This document shows positions 40,748 to 51,221 of a stretch of DNA of 64,000 nt, one piece after another. The notes below the pieces were generated by a model. It was not told where the DNA came from. It ran no database searches and saw only the letters and a program-made list of their open reading frames with translations. The stretch spans positions 1 through 64,000 of the forward strand of contig SVJO01000004.1 in the NCBI GenBank assembly GCA_015068935.1, in the 5' to 3' direction. Made by a program: the position numbers and the translations under genes. Origin of the DNA: Oscillospiraceae bacterium. GTDB lineage: Bacteria; Bacillota; Clostridia; UBA1381; UBA9506. Positions within the stretch are counted from its first letter, which is position 1; each line of letters starts with the position of its first letter.

Positions 40748-41725
40748 ATGAAAAAGAACACAAAAAATATACTTTTAGGTACAGGTATTACAGCGGCAGG
40801 ATTATCAGTTTTAGCGACAGTTTCATATAAAGTGGCTGATATGCTTGTTTCTGTTGCATTAGACAGAGAAGGACCAAAAACCTCAGGAAAATCAAAAAGA
40901 CGTATTACGGGTGCTGATATGTCATGCGCTGTGACTGCTTTGCTTGAGGAAAAAGGAAAAAGACTGCTAAAAAGTGAATTAGAACGTATAGAGATAAAGG
41001 CACATGACGGCGAAAAACTGGTAGGGCATCTCTATACTAAAGAAGGAGCAAAAAGGTTAATTATCGCCATGCATGGCTGGCGTTCATCATGGTCGCGCGA
41101 TTTCGGAATGATTTCTGAATTCTGGGAGGAAAATGACTGTAACATTCTCTATGCAGAGCAGAGAGGACAAAATGACAGCGGCGGAGACCACATGGGATTT
41201 GGAATGGTTGAGAGGCATGATTGTCACGACTGGGTTGATTGGGCAATTTCAAACATGGGAGAAAAACTTCCTATATATCTTGCAGGAATTTCTATGGGAG
41301 CAACGACGGTTCTTATGGCATCGGGAACAGAGCTTCCTGAAAATGTTTGCGGAATTATGGCTGATTGCGGGTTTACGTCAGCTGATGATATATGGAGACA
41401 TATCGCAAAGAATAATCTTAAGATTTCTTACGGTCTTATGAAGAGACTTGCAGATGGCATGTGCAGAAAAAGGATAAACATGGGACTTAAAGAATATTCT
41501 ACGATTTACGCTATGGAGAAAAATACTCTGCCTGTTTTGTTTATTCATGGGAAAACCGATAAGTTTGTGCCTGTGGAAATGACATATGAAAACTATAATG
41601 CATGCAAAGCGCCAAAAAGTCTGCTGATTGTAGATGGTGCAGGTCATGCAATGAGCTATATGACAGATAAAGTTGCTTATGAAAGGGAAGTACTGGATTT
41701 CTGGAAGAAAATTGAGACTATATAG
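40748..41725 (+). CDS. Alpha/beta hydrolase with N-terminal membrane anchor
   Basis: LIIAMHGWRSSWSRDFGMI, LAGISMGATTVLMA (GxSxG), LFIHGKTDKFVPVEM, DGAGHAMSY. Confidence 0.9.
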   Translation: MKKNTKNILLGTGITAAGLSVLATVSYKVADMLVSVALDREGPKTSGKSKRRITGADMSCAVTALLEEKGKRLLKSELERIEIKAHDGEKLVGHLYTKEGAKRLIIAMHGWRSSWSRDFGMISEFWEENDCNILYAEQRGQNDSGGDHMGFGMVERHDCHDWVDWAISNMGEKLPIYLAGISMGATTVLMASGTELPENVCGIMADCGFTSADDIWRHIAKNNLKISYGLMKRLADGMCRKRINMGLKEYSTIYAMEKNTLPVLFIHGKTDKFVPVEMTYENYNACKAPKSLLIVDGAGHAMSYMTDKVAYEREVLDFWKKIETI

Positions 41726-41741
41726 ATACGGAGGAGAAAAA

Positions 41742-42689
41742 ATGAATATTTCAGTTTTGGACATAGCAACACTTGGCGATGACTTGAGTTTTGAGTCCGT
41801 TTTAAGACTCGGAAAAGTAAAATTTTATGACCTTACCTTAAAGGAAGATGTTATCGACAGGATAAAAGATGCAGAAGTTGTTGTAATCAACAAGGTTAAG
41901 TTAAACAGCTCAAACCTCCGTTGTGCAAAAAAACTTAAACTTATCTGCATCACCGCAACGGGCTTTGACAACGTCGATATTGATTATTGCAGAGAACATG
42001 GCATTGCCGTTTGCAATGTTGCAGGTTATTCAACGGATAGTGTTGTTCAGCTTACTGTTGCAATGGCATTTTCGCTTGCAACGCATCTTTCTGTTTATGA
42101 TAATTATGTCAAGTCACAAAAATATACACAAAGCGGAATTTTTAACTGTATCAAGCCTGTATTCAGGGAAATATCAGGGCTTGTATGGGGAGTTGTAGGA
42201 CTGGGGAACATAGGAGGCAAGGTCGCACGCATTGCAAAGACAATGGGAGCAGATGTTATTGCATATAAGAGGACTCCTACAAAAGAGTTTAATTGCGTTG
42301 ATTTAGATACTCTCTGCCGTAAAAGCGACATCATAACAGTACATACACCGCTAAACGATGAAACATACCACCTTATTAATGAGAAAAGGCTTGCTCAAAT
42401 GAAGAAAAATGTCATTCTTATTAATGTAGCAAGAGGAGATGTTTTTGATGAAGAAGCAGTTACAAAGGCGGTCTTAGACGAAAAAATCGGAGCGCTTGGC
42501 ATAGATGTTTATTCTACTGAGCCCATGCAAAAGGATAGCCCGTATCAAAAACTGCTGAAAAAAGATAATGTGATTTTCACACCGCACATGGCATGGGGGG
42601 CAATAGATTCAAGGCAGAGGTGTATTGATGAGGTGGCAAAGAATATCGAAAGTTTTATAGAAGGCGGTAACAGGTCAAGAATAGTATAA
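41742..42689 (+). CDS. D-isomer-specific 2-hydroxyacid dehydrogenase
   Basis: VWGVVGLGNIGGKVARIAKTMGADVIAYKRTP; NVARGDVFDEEAVTKAV; start at 41742 after GGAGG. Confidence 0.92.
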   Translation: MNISVLDIATLGDDLSFESVLRLGKVKFYDLTLKEDVIDRIKDAEVVVINKVKLNSSNLRCAKKLKLICITATGFDNVDIDYCREHGIAVCNVAGYSTDSVVQLTVAMAFSLATHLSVYDNYVKSQKYTQSGIFNCIKPVFREISGLVWGVVGLGNIGGKVARIAKTMGADVIAYKRTPTKEFNCVDLDTLCRKSDIITVHTPLNDETYHLINEKRLAQMKKNVILINVARGDVFDEEAVTKAVLDEKIGALGIDVYSTEPMQKDSPYQKLLKKDNVIFTPHMAWGAIDSRQRCIDEVAKNIESFIEGGNRSRIV

Positions 42690-42718
42690 AAAAAGGAGCT
42701 TTTGCTCCTTTTTTTATT
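42688..42718. terminator. Bidirectional intrinsic terminator
   Basis: AAAAAAAGGAGC-tttt-GCTCCTTTTTTT between convergent genes. Confidence 0.85.
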
Positions 42719-44435
42719 TATGTGTTGCCACAGTAAAGTTTCCGAACACTTTAATTTCGTAGTCAGATTTAGAAAAGTCTGTCCTTTGACTGTACTCATA
42801 ATTAGAAAATATATAAGCATTTTTATCGCTTTTCGGAAGGGGATTGGGTATGCCTGTATAGTATCTGTCGAAGGAATTGACAAAACGGCACTCGCTGTCA
42901 GGGTTTAAGTAATCAACAGTATCTATAAAAATCTTTGGGTCAGTTTTTAAATAAAACATTGTGAGTATATATGGTGCGTTTATGTATGATGAAGAATAGA
43001 TTTTCCCCTCTGCTTTGCTTTCGGCATATTTAATTGCATCTCCATATCCGTATGAAAATGAGTGTCCAATCTCTTGCTGATAAGTTGTAAAATAGCAGGA
43101 AGAAAAGCACACAAAAGCTACTATATAAACGGCCAAGATAAGAGTTGTTACTTTCTTTAAGTGTCTCATGACAAATAACATTCCGTAAATTGTAAGGAAT
43201 GTAATGGGCATAAAGGCGAAGTTTGCACGATTAATATTGAGGGTGCTTAGGCATGCAAGAATAATGATCGAAATAAGCGCTGCAATAAATATGAAGGACG
43301 GATTGAAGCCCTTTCGTTTTTGCCATGAATCTGATATAAATGTGCACAGTCCCAAAATCATAAAGGGGAGAGAGAATAAATAAATTATTCCGTATCCTGA
43401 AACTGCATTCCATGGAAGACTGTCATTTTGAAAAAATATCACTCTTAAAAATTCAGTAAAGTTCTGTACAGGTGATGCATAAAATTCTTCTGACAAAAGT
43501 GTGACTGTAGAATTATATCTTGGGCTAATCAGCTTGGGGACAGTCATGAAACCAAAATCCATTTCAGGGGCACCAAAAAAATTAACTGCAGCAAAAAGCA
43601 TGATAGGAATTGCTGTTACAGTAAAAACTACTGCACATATTCCTAGCATTTTCCATGTTATCTTTTTATGCTTAATAAGGTAAATTGCCATGACAAATAC
43701 AAACACAGGAACAGTTATAATTGCCGTTCCGTATGCGTAAAGACACAATGCATAAATAAACAGCGAGGGAATATAAAATTTTTGTTCTTCAAAGCCTCTG
43801 ACTAAAAAATAAGTTGCTATTATAAACATGTTGGGAAGAAGATTACATTCAAGCGCCCAACGGGCCATTAGAATATGCCATGGAATTATGGCGAAAATTA
43901 ATGTTCCCAAAAGAGCGCTGTCCTTAGATAAAAGTCTTTTAAGTATGCCATAAAATGCAAAAAGAGCAAGGCAGCTAAAGAGGACATTTGTTATTCTTGC
44001 CGAAAACACATTAAGCCCCAATAGGGCAATAAAAGGTTTAGAAAAAGTGATATAAAGCGAGCTATGGCCTGAGCCCCATGCAACGGAATAAACGGGGTTG
44101 TGGTCTCCGTTCCTGTCAAAGCCGTACTCCAGGTCTGCAAATGTATCGTAGGCAACAGAAGCTTCGTCCTGATTTAAACCAAGCGGATAAATCCAGAAAA
44201 AAGCGAAGCGAACTAAAATGCCGACAATAAAAATACATATTAAAATGGTCTTATAATAATTTTTGGTTAAACCTGTGAATTTATTTAAAGGCTCAGGTAA
44301 TTTTGCCTTGCTTTTCTTATAACAAACAATCAGCGCTTCTCCGCAAAGCAAAAGCATAAGAAAAAGCAGTACTGAGGAAATTACCCTGGATGTAAATATG
44401 TCTGTTAATGTTTGCATAAATGTCATAAGCATCAC
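42714..44435 (-). CDS. Membrane glycosyltransferase of the PMT/ArnT-like (GT39/GT83) type
   Basis: Multi-TM; YPLGLNQDEASVAYDTFA near the N-terminus is typical of GT-C active-site loops. Confidence 0.75.
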   Translation of the reverse strand: MMLMTFMQTLTDIFTSRVISSVLLFLMLLLCGEALIVCYKKSKAKLPEPLNKFTGLTKNYYKTILICIFIVGILVRFAFFWIYPLGLNQDEASVAYDTFADLEYGFDRNGDHNPVYSVAWGSGHSSLYITFSKPFIALLGLNVFSARITNVLFSCLALFAFYGILKRLLSKDSALLGTLIFAIIPWHILMARWALECNLLPNMFIIATYFLVRGFEEQKFYIPSLFIYALCLYAYGTAIITVPVFVFVMAIYLIKHKKITWKMLGICAVVFTVTAIPIMLFAAVNFFGAPEMDFGFMTVPKLISPRYNSTVTLLSEEFYASPVQNFTEFLRVIFFQNDSLPWNAVSGYGIIYLFSLPFMILGLCTFISDSWQKRKGFNPSFIFIAALISIIILACLSTLNINRANFAFMPITFLTIYGMLFVMRHLKKVTTLILAVYIVAFVCFSSCYFTTYQQEIGHSFSYGYGDAIKYAESKAEGKIYSSSYINAPYILTMFYLKTDPKIFIDTVDYLNPDSECRFVNSFDRYYTGIPNPLPKSDKNAYIFSNYEYSQRTDFSKSDYEIKVFGNFTVATHK

Positions 44436-44510
44436 CCACCTTTTTATATGCTGATTATATCATAGCAGGAATGTAAAATCAACTTTTCGCCAGAAAACGG
44501 AGCAGTGTAA

Positions 44511-44558
44511 CTTCATAAATAACGGGAGAGGCTACATCCTCTCCCGTTATTTATGAAG
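44511..44558. repeat. Perfect 21-bp inverted repeat with 6-nt loop spanning the bofA stop codon
   Basis: CTTCATAAATAACGGGAGAGG-ctacat-CCTCTCCCGTTATTTATGAAG. Confidence 0.95.
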
Positions 44559-44817
44559 TGAATACAAACTTTAAAATAATTAAAAGAATCAGGCCAGGAA
44601 CTCCCAACAATCCACAAACCGCAGAAGTGACAACATTTATTCCTATAGAAAAACCTGTCTGGGAAAAAACAGTATTGAAAAGAAAAAGGCCTATTCCTCC
44701 CAAAAGAGAATTAAAAGAAAGCCAGACAACCCATTTGAGAGGTTTTGCAAAAATTCTGAATAATAAAATTGCAATTAAGGCGGCGATTATGTATGCCGCT
44801 ATTTGAAGAGGTGTCAC
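44551..44817 (-). CDS. bofA: BofA-family (pro-sigma-K processing inhibitor) protein
   Basis: FAKPLKWVVWLSFNSLLGGIGLFLFNTV...NVVTSAVCGLLGVPGLILLIILKFVF. Confidence 0.9.
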   Translation of the reverse strand: MTPLQIAAYIIAALIAILLFRIFAKPLKWVVWLSFNSLLGGIGLFLFNTVFSQTGFSIGINVVTSAVCGLLGVPGLILLIILKFVFTS

Positions 44818-45149
44818 ATTATTACACTCCCCTCATAGCTATCCCGTTTAAATACATAATCAAGATATTCATCATTTACCATGTTTTCTTTTCTTGCTAA
44901 GGAAATATAATAGTTAAGCCTTGCCTCTGCAGCAGTAAGCTCTAAAATACAACAGTTGAGCAGTTTTTCTTCAGTCACATTTTCAAAATGATTACGTTTT
45001 GATAAAACATCTGCTTTGGCTTGTTTGAGTGCCTCGCGGAAAAAAGCTTTTTTCTTTAAAAAAGCTCTCTCTGCCTGATTTTTTTCGACTTTATCGCGGT
45101 ATTTTCGCAAAATGCCTGTACTTTTTTCACTGATGCTTTGTAAAATCAT
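44814..45149 (-). CDS. YaaL-like (DUF2508) protein
   Basis: Adjacent to bofA; ELTAAEARLNYYISLARKE; start at 45149 after AGGAGG. Confidence 0.75.
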   Translation of the reverse strand: MILQSISEKSTGILRKYRDKVEKNQAERAFLKKKAFFREALKQAKADVLSKRNHFENVTEEKLLNCCILELTAAEARLNYYISLARKENMVNDEYLDYVFKRDSYEGSVIM

Positions 45150-45319
45150 AATTTTCCTCCTAAGTATTTTTAATATCATTATAAGCAGTAGCATGATGAA
45201 ATATTCCGCTTTTTATTTAAAAATTTTTTATTTGATTGTATATGAAGAATTTATAGACACAATATATAGTATGTTACAACAGTGTTTCAAAAAAAATAAA
45301 ATTTTTTTACAAAAAACAC

Positions 45320-45348
45320 TTGCAAAATTAGTAAAAATAAAGTAAAAT
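45320..45348 (+). promoter_or_regulatory. Putative dcw-cluster promoter (TTGCAA-N17-TAAAAT)
   Basis: TTGCAA 45320-45325; TAAAAT 45343-45348. Confidence 0.55.
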
Positions 45349-45431
45349 GAAATAGAAATGGAGCATTGTGGTGGAAATTGGTGAATGAATGTATCGGGTG
45401 GTGCTCCAAAAAATGAAAGGTGGTGTGAGAA

Positions 45432-45863
45432 ATGTTCATAGGTAAGTTTCAGCATACGTTTGATGACAAAGGCCGAATATTTATGCCTGCTAAATTCAGA
45501 GATGAACTGGCAGAAGGCATGGTTGCTACCATTGGTATAGATAAATGTATCTTTATTTATACAAAAGAAGAATTCTCACGCTTCCGTGAAAAACTTGACG
45601 GTGTTTCTATTACTAATAAAGAAGCAAGAAAGTTTTCGAGATTTTTCTATGGCTTTGCTTGTGAATGTGAGTGTGACAAACAGGGAAGAATTATGCTCAC
45701 GCAAGAGCTGAGGAACTATGCAGGCATTGAAAAAGAGGCTATAGTTGTAGGCGGCTCTACAAAGATTGAAATCTGGAATGCTGACAAATGGAATGAAGAT
45801 AATAATCTTGATGACTTTGATATGGATGACTTAGCACAGAACATGGCACAATTCGGGCTTTAA
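45432..45863 (+). CDS. mraZ: Transcriptional regulator MraZ
   Basis: MFIGKFQHTFDDKGRIFMPAKFRDEL; CDKQGRIMLTQELRNYAGI. Confidence 0.98.
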   Translation: MFIGKFQHTFDDKGRIFMPAKFRDELAEGMVATIGIDKCIFIYTKEEFSRFREKLDGVSITNKEARKFSRFFYGFACECECDKQGRIMLTQELRNYAGIEKEAIVVGGSTKIEIWNADKWNEDNNLDDFDMDDLAQNMAQFGL

Positions 45864-45878
45864 GAGGGGATAGATGAT

Positions 45879-46808
45879 ATGGAGTTTTATCACGTACCCG
45901 TCTTGAAGGATGAGTGTATAGAGGCTTTAAATATAAAACCTGACGGGATTATAATAGACGGAACAATAGGCGGTGCGGGCCACAGCAGCGAAATAGTAAA
46001 AAGACTTGGCTCAGGCAGGCTTATAGGGATTGACCAGGACTATAATGCAATTAATGCCGCAAAGGAAAGACTCAGCGCCTATAGAAATGTGACATTTGTT
46101 AACACCAACTTCAAGTATATAAAACAGATTCTTGCAGATTTAAATATTTCTCAGATAAATGGGGCGCTTTTGGACTTGGGCGTTTCATCTCATCAGCTTG
46201 ATACTCCCCAGAGAGGTTTTTCATATCAGGAGGATGCTCCGCTTGATATGAGAATGGACACAAGAAAGAGCTTTTCAGCTTATAATGTCGTTAATGAATA
46301 CAGCGAGGAAAGACTTGCTGAAATTATATTTAACTACGGAGAAGACAGATGGGCAAAAAGAATTGCCGAGTTTATTGTTTCAGAAAGAAAAAAATCGCCG
46401 ATTGAAACGACTTATCAGCTTGTAAGTGTCATAAAAAAGGCTGTTCCTCTCGGTGCGAGAAAAGACGGACCGCATCCCGCTAAAAGAACTTTTCAGGCTA
46501 TAAGAATTGAGGTTAACGGGGAACTTTCACTTTTAAAACAGTCTATAGAGGATTTTGCTCAAAGTTTAGCACCGGGCGGAAGACTTGCTGTTATAACCTT
46601 CCATTCTTTAGAAGACAGAATTGTAAAAAATGTTTTTGCATCACTAGCATCAGGCTGCACTTGTCCGAAAGAATTTCCCGTTTGTGTATGCGGAAAGAAA
46701 CCGGAAGGCAAAATTATCACTAAAAAACCTGTTATCTCAAATGAGGCAGAGCTTGCAGAAAACCCCAGAGCAAGGAGTGCTAAACTGAGAGTGTTTGAAA
46801 AATATTGA
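45879..46808 (+). CDS. rsmH: 16S rRNA m4C1402 methyltransferase RsmH (MraW)
   Basis: [60 protein letters not shown]. Confidence 0.98.
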   Translation: MEFYHVPVLKDECIEALNIKPDGIIIDGTIGGAGHSSEIVKRLGSGRLIGIDQDYNAINAAKERLSAYRNVTFVNTNFKYIKQILADLNISQINGALLDLGVSSHQLDTPQRGFSYQEDAPLDMRMDTRKSFSAYNVVNEYSEERLAEIIFNYGEDRWAKRIAEFIVSERKKSPIETTYQLVSVIKKAVPLGARKDGPHPAKRTFQAIRIEVNGELSLLKQSIEDFAQSLAPGGRLAVITFHSLEDRIVKNVFASLASGCTCPKEFPVCVCGKKPEGKIITKKPVISNEAELAENPRARSAKLRVFEKY

Positions 46809-46838
46809 TAAAAATATAAAGATTAAGGAGTGAGTTTG

Positions 46839-47345
46839 TTGGCTAAAAGTAATCTTGCGTATAAAGAGACAGAATTCAGCTATATGGCTATGCCTGAGAC
46901 AGAAAGAAATTCTAACTTAAGAATTCGCAGTGTGAAAACACAAAATAAAGTCGATAACGAAAAAACTGTCAGGAAAACAAAATCTAAAGCAAAGTTACAT
47001 AAAAAGACAAACCTTTCCTTGTTTTTTCTTGCAGTTATAGCATTTTTAGTGCTTAGCCGCGGTGTAATGATAACGGAAAAAATTGATAAGATTGAAGAAA
47101 AACGCGATGCACTTAATAAAATGATTGCATCAAACCAAAAAACACAGATTGAAATAGACAGTGCTCTTAATTTAAAAAATGTTGAGGAAATAGCGACACA
47201 AAGACTTAATATGGCAAGACCGGAAAAGCACCAGACTGTATATATTAAGATAGACCAAAAGGACAGTGTTGAAAAAACAGAGACTCCTGATGCAGTTGAT
47301 GCAGTAAGTAATTTTTTCGGTGCCTTAAAGGCATATTTAGATTAG
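46839..47345 (+). CDS. FtsL-like cell division protein
   Basis: Between rsmH and a class B PBP; single TM followed by a short coiled coil; TTG start inferred from AAGGAG at 46825-46830 (ORF track starts at 46830). Confidence 0.75.
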   Translation: MAKSNLAYKETEFSYMAMPETERNSNLRIRSVKTQNKVDNEKTVRKTKSKAKLHKKTNLSLFFLAVIAFLVLSRGVMITEKIDKIEEKRDALNKMIASNQKTQIEIDSALNLKNVEEIATQRLNMARPEKHQTVYIKIDQKDSVEKTETPDAVDAVSNFFGALKAYLD

Positions 47346-47522
47346 AGAGAAACTATATATAAATAGTGAAATGAACTTAGAAGGTAATGGGCGCAATTAG
47401 AAAATTGCGCCTATGCTTGATTTATAAACATATATATTTTTTGAACCTTTGCCCCGATTTCGGGGGAAAGGTGCTTTAGGTTTTAAAATCTTTCAGTGTG
47501 TAAGAAGGGAGTAATTTTGGGC

Positions 47523-49721
47523 ATGAAGGAACAATCTCCAAAAAGAAAACTCAGAATCAGAATATTTATTATGTGCGCCGTTTTCAGCGCATTTTTTGCC
47601 CTTCTTTTTTTGAGATTGGCATATATACAGCTCATAGACGGACCTAAACTTCAAAAGCTTGCCCTGGAGCAGCAGACAAGGGATAGCGCCGTTGCATCAA
47701 AAAGAGGAACAATATACGACAGAAACGGTAAAGTGCTCGCGAAAAGCTCAAGTGTTTATACTGTAACAGCAAATCCAAACGAAATACGCAAAGCGAAAAA
47801 AGATGTTAATGAAATTGCAGAAAAGCTGTCGGATGCACTTGGTATGGATGACGAAAAAATAGAGGAGCTTCTTAAAAGAGAGGTTAATCATGTTGTTATA
47901 AAAAGAAAAATTGAAGAGGAAGAATCAAATAAAGTACGTGCTCTTGAGCTTCCGGGAATAATTCTTCAGGAGGACGCAAAAAGATATTATCCTTACGGGA
48001 ACTTTGCATCTCATGTTATAGGATTTACGGGAGATGACAATCAGGGACTCGGCGGAATCGAAATGGTTTATGATGAAGAATTAAAAGGTGTTCCTGGAAG
48101 AGTTGTTGCTCTTAAAAATGCGCTTGACAGCGATATGCCCTTTAAAGAAGAAACGCATGTTGACCCGGAGGACGGAATCAATGTTGTTTTAACACTTGAT
48201 GAAACTGTTCAGCATTTTGCCGAAAAACACTTAGAGACAGCATATCTTGAAGAAAAAACATTGCAGGGTGCATCTGCAATTGTTATGGACGTTGATACAG
48301 GCGAGATTTTAGCCATGACAACAAAACCTGATTTTGATTTAAACAATCCGTTTGAGCTTATAGATGAGGCAGAAAAAGAACGAATTTCTGCTATAGCTGA
48401 TGACAAAGAAAGAGTAGCCGAGCTTTCAAATGCACTTCAGAGTATGTGGAGAAACAAGGCGGTTGTTGACTCATATGAACCAGGTTCATGTTTTAAAATT
48501 GTTACAGCATGTATGGCTTTGGAAGAGGGAGTAATCAACGAAAATTCTACTTACTATTGTCCGGGATATAAACAGGTGGAATCGCACAGAATACATTGTG
48601 CCAAAAGAGAAGGCCACGGTATGCAGAATTTAGCAGATGCTGTTAAAAACTCGTGCAATCCGGCTTTTATTGAGATTGGCATGTCAGTAGGCAATGATAC
48701 GTTCAGAAAATATTATGAGGCTTTTGGTTTTCTTGATGTGACAGGCTTTGATATTCCGGGTGAGGCGAACGGTGTTTTCTATGCTAAGGACAATTTTAAT
48801 ATTGTTGAACTTGCGACGGCATCATTCGGTCAGGGACCTAAGGTGACACCGCTTCAGATGATAACTGCTGTCAGTGCAGTTGCAAACGGTGGCAAACTCA
48901 TGAAACCATATCTTGTTAAGGAACTGGTTGATGATAATGGAAATGTTATTTCTGCAACTGAGCCGACTATTGTAAGACAGGTAATTTCTGAATCAACCTC
49001 AGAAAAAATGTGCTCTATGCTTGAAAATGTTGTTGCAAACGGCGGCGGCTCCAATGCTTATGTAAAGGGTTTCAGGGTTGCGGGAAAAACAGGAACGAGT
49101 GAAAAAATTCCAAGAGGAAGCCAGAAATATATAGCATCATTTATAGGATTTGCACCCGCAAATGACCCGAAGGTGTGCTGTCTTGTGATGCTTGACGAAC
49201 CATCAAACGGTGAATATTACGGCGGAAGAATAGCTGCACCTGTTGTAGGCAGAATACTCGAGGATACATTGAACTATTTAAATGTTGAGCCTCAGTATAC
49301 AGAACAGGAAAGACAGTCACTTGACATTTTTGTTCCTGATACAAAGGGCTTAAGTCAGGCAAATGCTATAAAAAATCTCACATCTGAAGGCTTGAAATAT
49401 ACTGTAGTAGGCTCGGGAGAAACTGTTATCAATCAGATGCCAAAGGGTGGCTCTATGGTTCCCGGAGGCTCTGTGGTTGTGCTTTATACAGAAGATGTAG
49501 CTACGAGAAAGGTTATAGTTCCCGATGTTACAAATATGTCAGTTTCTCAGGCACGTGCAAAACTTGCCGAGAGCAGACTTAACATTAATATTTCAGGTGT
49601 TACAGGAGGAAGTAATTCATCAACTCCCAATATTTCGGTTAAGCAAAGTATTATGCCTGGTGTGACTGTCGAAGAAGGAACTATAGTAGAGGTTGAGTTC
49701 AGATATCTCAATATGGACTGA
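47523..49721 (+). CDS. Class B penicillin-binding protein with C-terminal PASTA domains (FtsI/SpoVD-like)
   Basis: YEPGSCFKIVTACMALEEG (SxxK), SCNPAF (SxN), AGKTGTSEK (KTG); two PASTA repeats at the C-terminus. Start may be TTG 47517 or GTG 47496. Confidence 0.93.
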   Translation: MKEQSPKRKLRIRIFIMCAVFSAFFALLFLRLAYIQLIDGPKLQKLALEQQTRDSAVASKRGTIYDRNGKVLAKSSSVYTVTANPNEIRKAKKDVNEIAEKLSDALGMDDEKIEELLKREVNHVVIKRKIEEEESNKVRALELPGIILQEDAKRYYPYGNFASHVIGFTGDDNQGLGGIEMVYDEELKGVPGRVVALKNALDSDMPFKEETHVDPEDGINVVLTLDETVQHFAEKHLETAYLEEKTLQGASAIVMDVDTGEILAMTTKPDFDLNNPFELIDEAEKERISAIADDKERVAELSNALQSMWRNKAVVDSYEPGSCFKIVTACMALEEGVINENSTYYCPGYKQVESHRIHCAKREGHGMQNLADAVKNSCNPAFIEIGMSVGNDTFRKYYEAFGFLDVTGFDIPGEANGVFYAKDNFNIVELATASFGQGPKVTPLQMITAVSAVANGGKLMKPYLVKELVDDNGNVISATEPTIVRQVISESTSEKMCSMLENVVANGGGSNAYVKGFRVAGKTGTSEKIPRGSQKYIASFIGFAPANDPKVCCLVMLDEPSNGEYYGGRIAAPVVGRILEDTLNYLNVEPQYTEQERQSLDIFVPDTKGLSQANAIKNLTSEGLKYTVVGSGETVINQMPKGGSMVPGGSVVVLYTEDVATRKVIVPDVTNMSVSQARAKLAESRLNINISGVTGGSNSSTPNISVKQSIMPGVTVEEGTIVEVEFRYLNMD

Positions 49722-49761
49722 TTATTATGAAACAAACGTTGCAGTAAAGGAGAGACACAAA

Positions 49762-51204
49762 ATGACACTTAAAGATTTGCTCGAAGGTGTTGACATATAT
49801 GGCAAACATTTATACCCTGACACAGACATAAAAGGAATAGCATACGATTCACGGAAAGTAAGGGAAGGGTTTGTGTTTGTATGCATTAAAGGTTTTGTCA
49901 CAGACGGACACAAATATATCAGAAACGCCGTGGAAAACGGTGCCACAGTAATTGTAGCCGAGGATGACTGCGATGCATGCGGCGCTCTCCTTATAAGGAC
50001 TGAAAACACAAGAAAAGCTCTCGCTGCCATGGCATCTAATTTTTATGGAAATCCTAAGGATAAAATGAAAATTATAGGTGTAACGGGGACAAACGGGAAA
50101 ACCACATCTACGTCACTGATTAAACATGTGCTTGATTTTATGGGCAAAAAAACAGGGCTCATCGGAACAAATGCAAACATGATAGGAGACATCGTCTTAG
50201 ATGCAGAAAGAACAACTCCCGAATCGCTTGAACTTCATGAGTTATTTGCCAAAATGGTTAATGCCGGAGTGGAATACGTAATCATGGAAGTTTCGTCACA
50301 TTCTTTAGACCTTTTCAGAGTGTGGGGAATAGAGTTTGAAGTTGGAATTTTCACAAATCTGACTCAGGACCACCTTGATTTTCATGAGACAATGGATAAT
50401 TACCTTGCTGCCAAGAAAAAACTGTTTGAAATGTCGAAGGTAAGTGTAATAAATGCTGATGATGAATACGGCAGAAAAATTATAGATTCTTTTGGCGGAA
50501 AAACTGTAACATATGCAATAGAAAATGAGGCAGATTTCAAAGCGGATAATATTAAGGTTTCCCCAAAAGGTGTGTTGTTTGACGTTTATACAGAAAGCGG
50601 AAAACAGGGCTTAAGGCTTGGGATTCCCGGTAAATTTTCAGTTTATAATGCACTTTCAGTTTATGCCGCTTTAATAAGTCTTTCTATCAATGCTTCCACC
50701 ATTTCAGAGGCATTAATTGTTGCAAAGGGAGTTAAAGGAAGGGCTGAAACTGTTTATACACGCACTGACTATACAGTAATCATAGATTATGCTCATACTC
50801 CCGACGGACTTGAAAACATTATAAGAACAGTTAAAGACTTTACAGAAGGCAGAGTCATAACACTTTTCGGTTGCGGAGGAGACAGAGACAACTCAAAAAG
50901 AAGCATCATGGGACAAATCGCAGGAGAGCTGTCTGATTATTGTATTATTACATCGGATAATCCAAGGACAGAAGAGCCGATGACTATAATCCGTCAGATT
51001 GAAGAAGGAATGAAGAAAACAAACTGTAAATATACAGTAATAGAAAACAGAAAAAAAGCAATAGGTTATGCACTTTCGATTGCAAAAGCAGATGACTGTA
51101 TAATTCTTGCAGGGAAAGGGCATGAGACTTATCAGATTCTGGGCAAAGAGAAGATTCACTTTGACGAGAGAGAAGTAGTTTGGGAATTTTTAAATTTGAA
51201 ATAG
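49762..51204 (+). CDS. murE: UDP-MurNAc-tripeptide ligase MurE
   Basis: GVTGTNGKTTSTSLIKHVLD; DNPRTEEPMTII (DNPR, diaminopimelate-type). Confidence 0.97.
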   Translation: MTLKDLLEGVDIYGKHLYPDTDIKGIAYDSRKVREGFVFVCIKGFVTDGHKYIRNAVENGATVIVAEDDCDACGALLIRTENTRKALAAMASNFYGNPKDKMKIIGVTGTNGKTTSTSLIKHVLDFMGKKTGLIGTNANMIGDIVLDAERTTPESLELHELFAKMVNAGVEYVIMEVSSHSLDLFRVWGIEFEVGIFTNLTQDHLDFHETMDNYLAAKKKLFEMSKVSVINADDEYGRKIIDSFGGKTVTYAIENEADFKADNIKVSPKGVLFDVYTESGKQGLRLGIPGKFSVYNALSVYAALISLSINASTISEALIVAKGVKGRAETVYTRTDYTVIIDYAHTPDGLENIIRTVKDFTEGRVITLFGCGGDRDNSKRSIMGQIAGELSDYCIITSDNPRTEEPMTIIRQIEEGMKKTNCKYTVIENRKKAIGYALSIAKADDCIILAGKGHETYQILGKEKIHFDEREVVWEFLNLK

Positions 51205-51221
51205 TTTGAGAGGAATATAAC

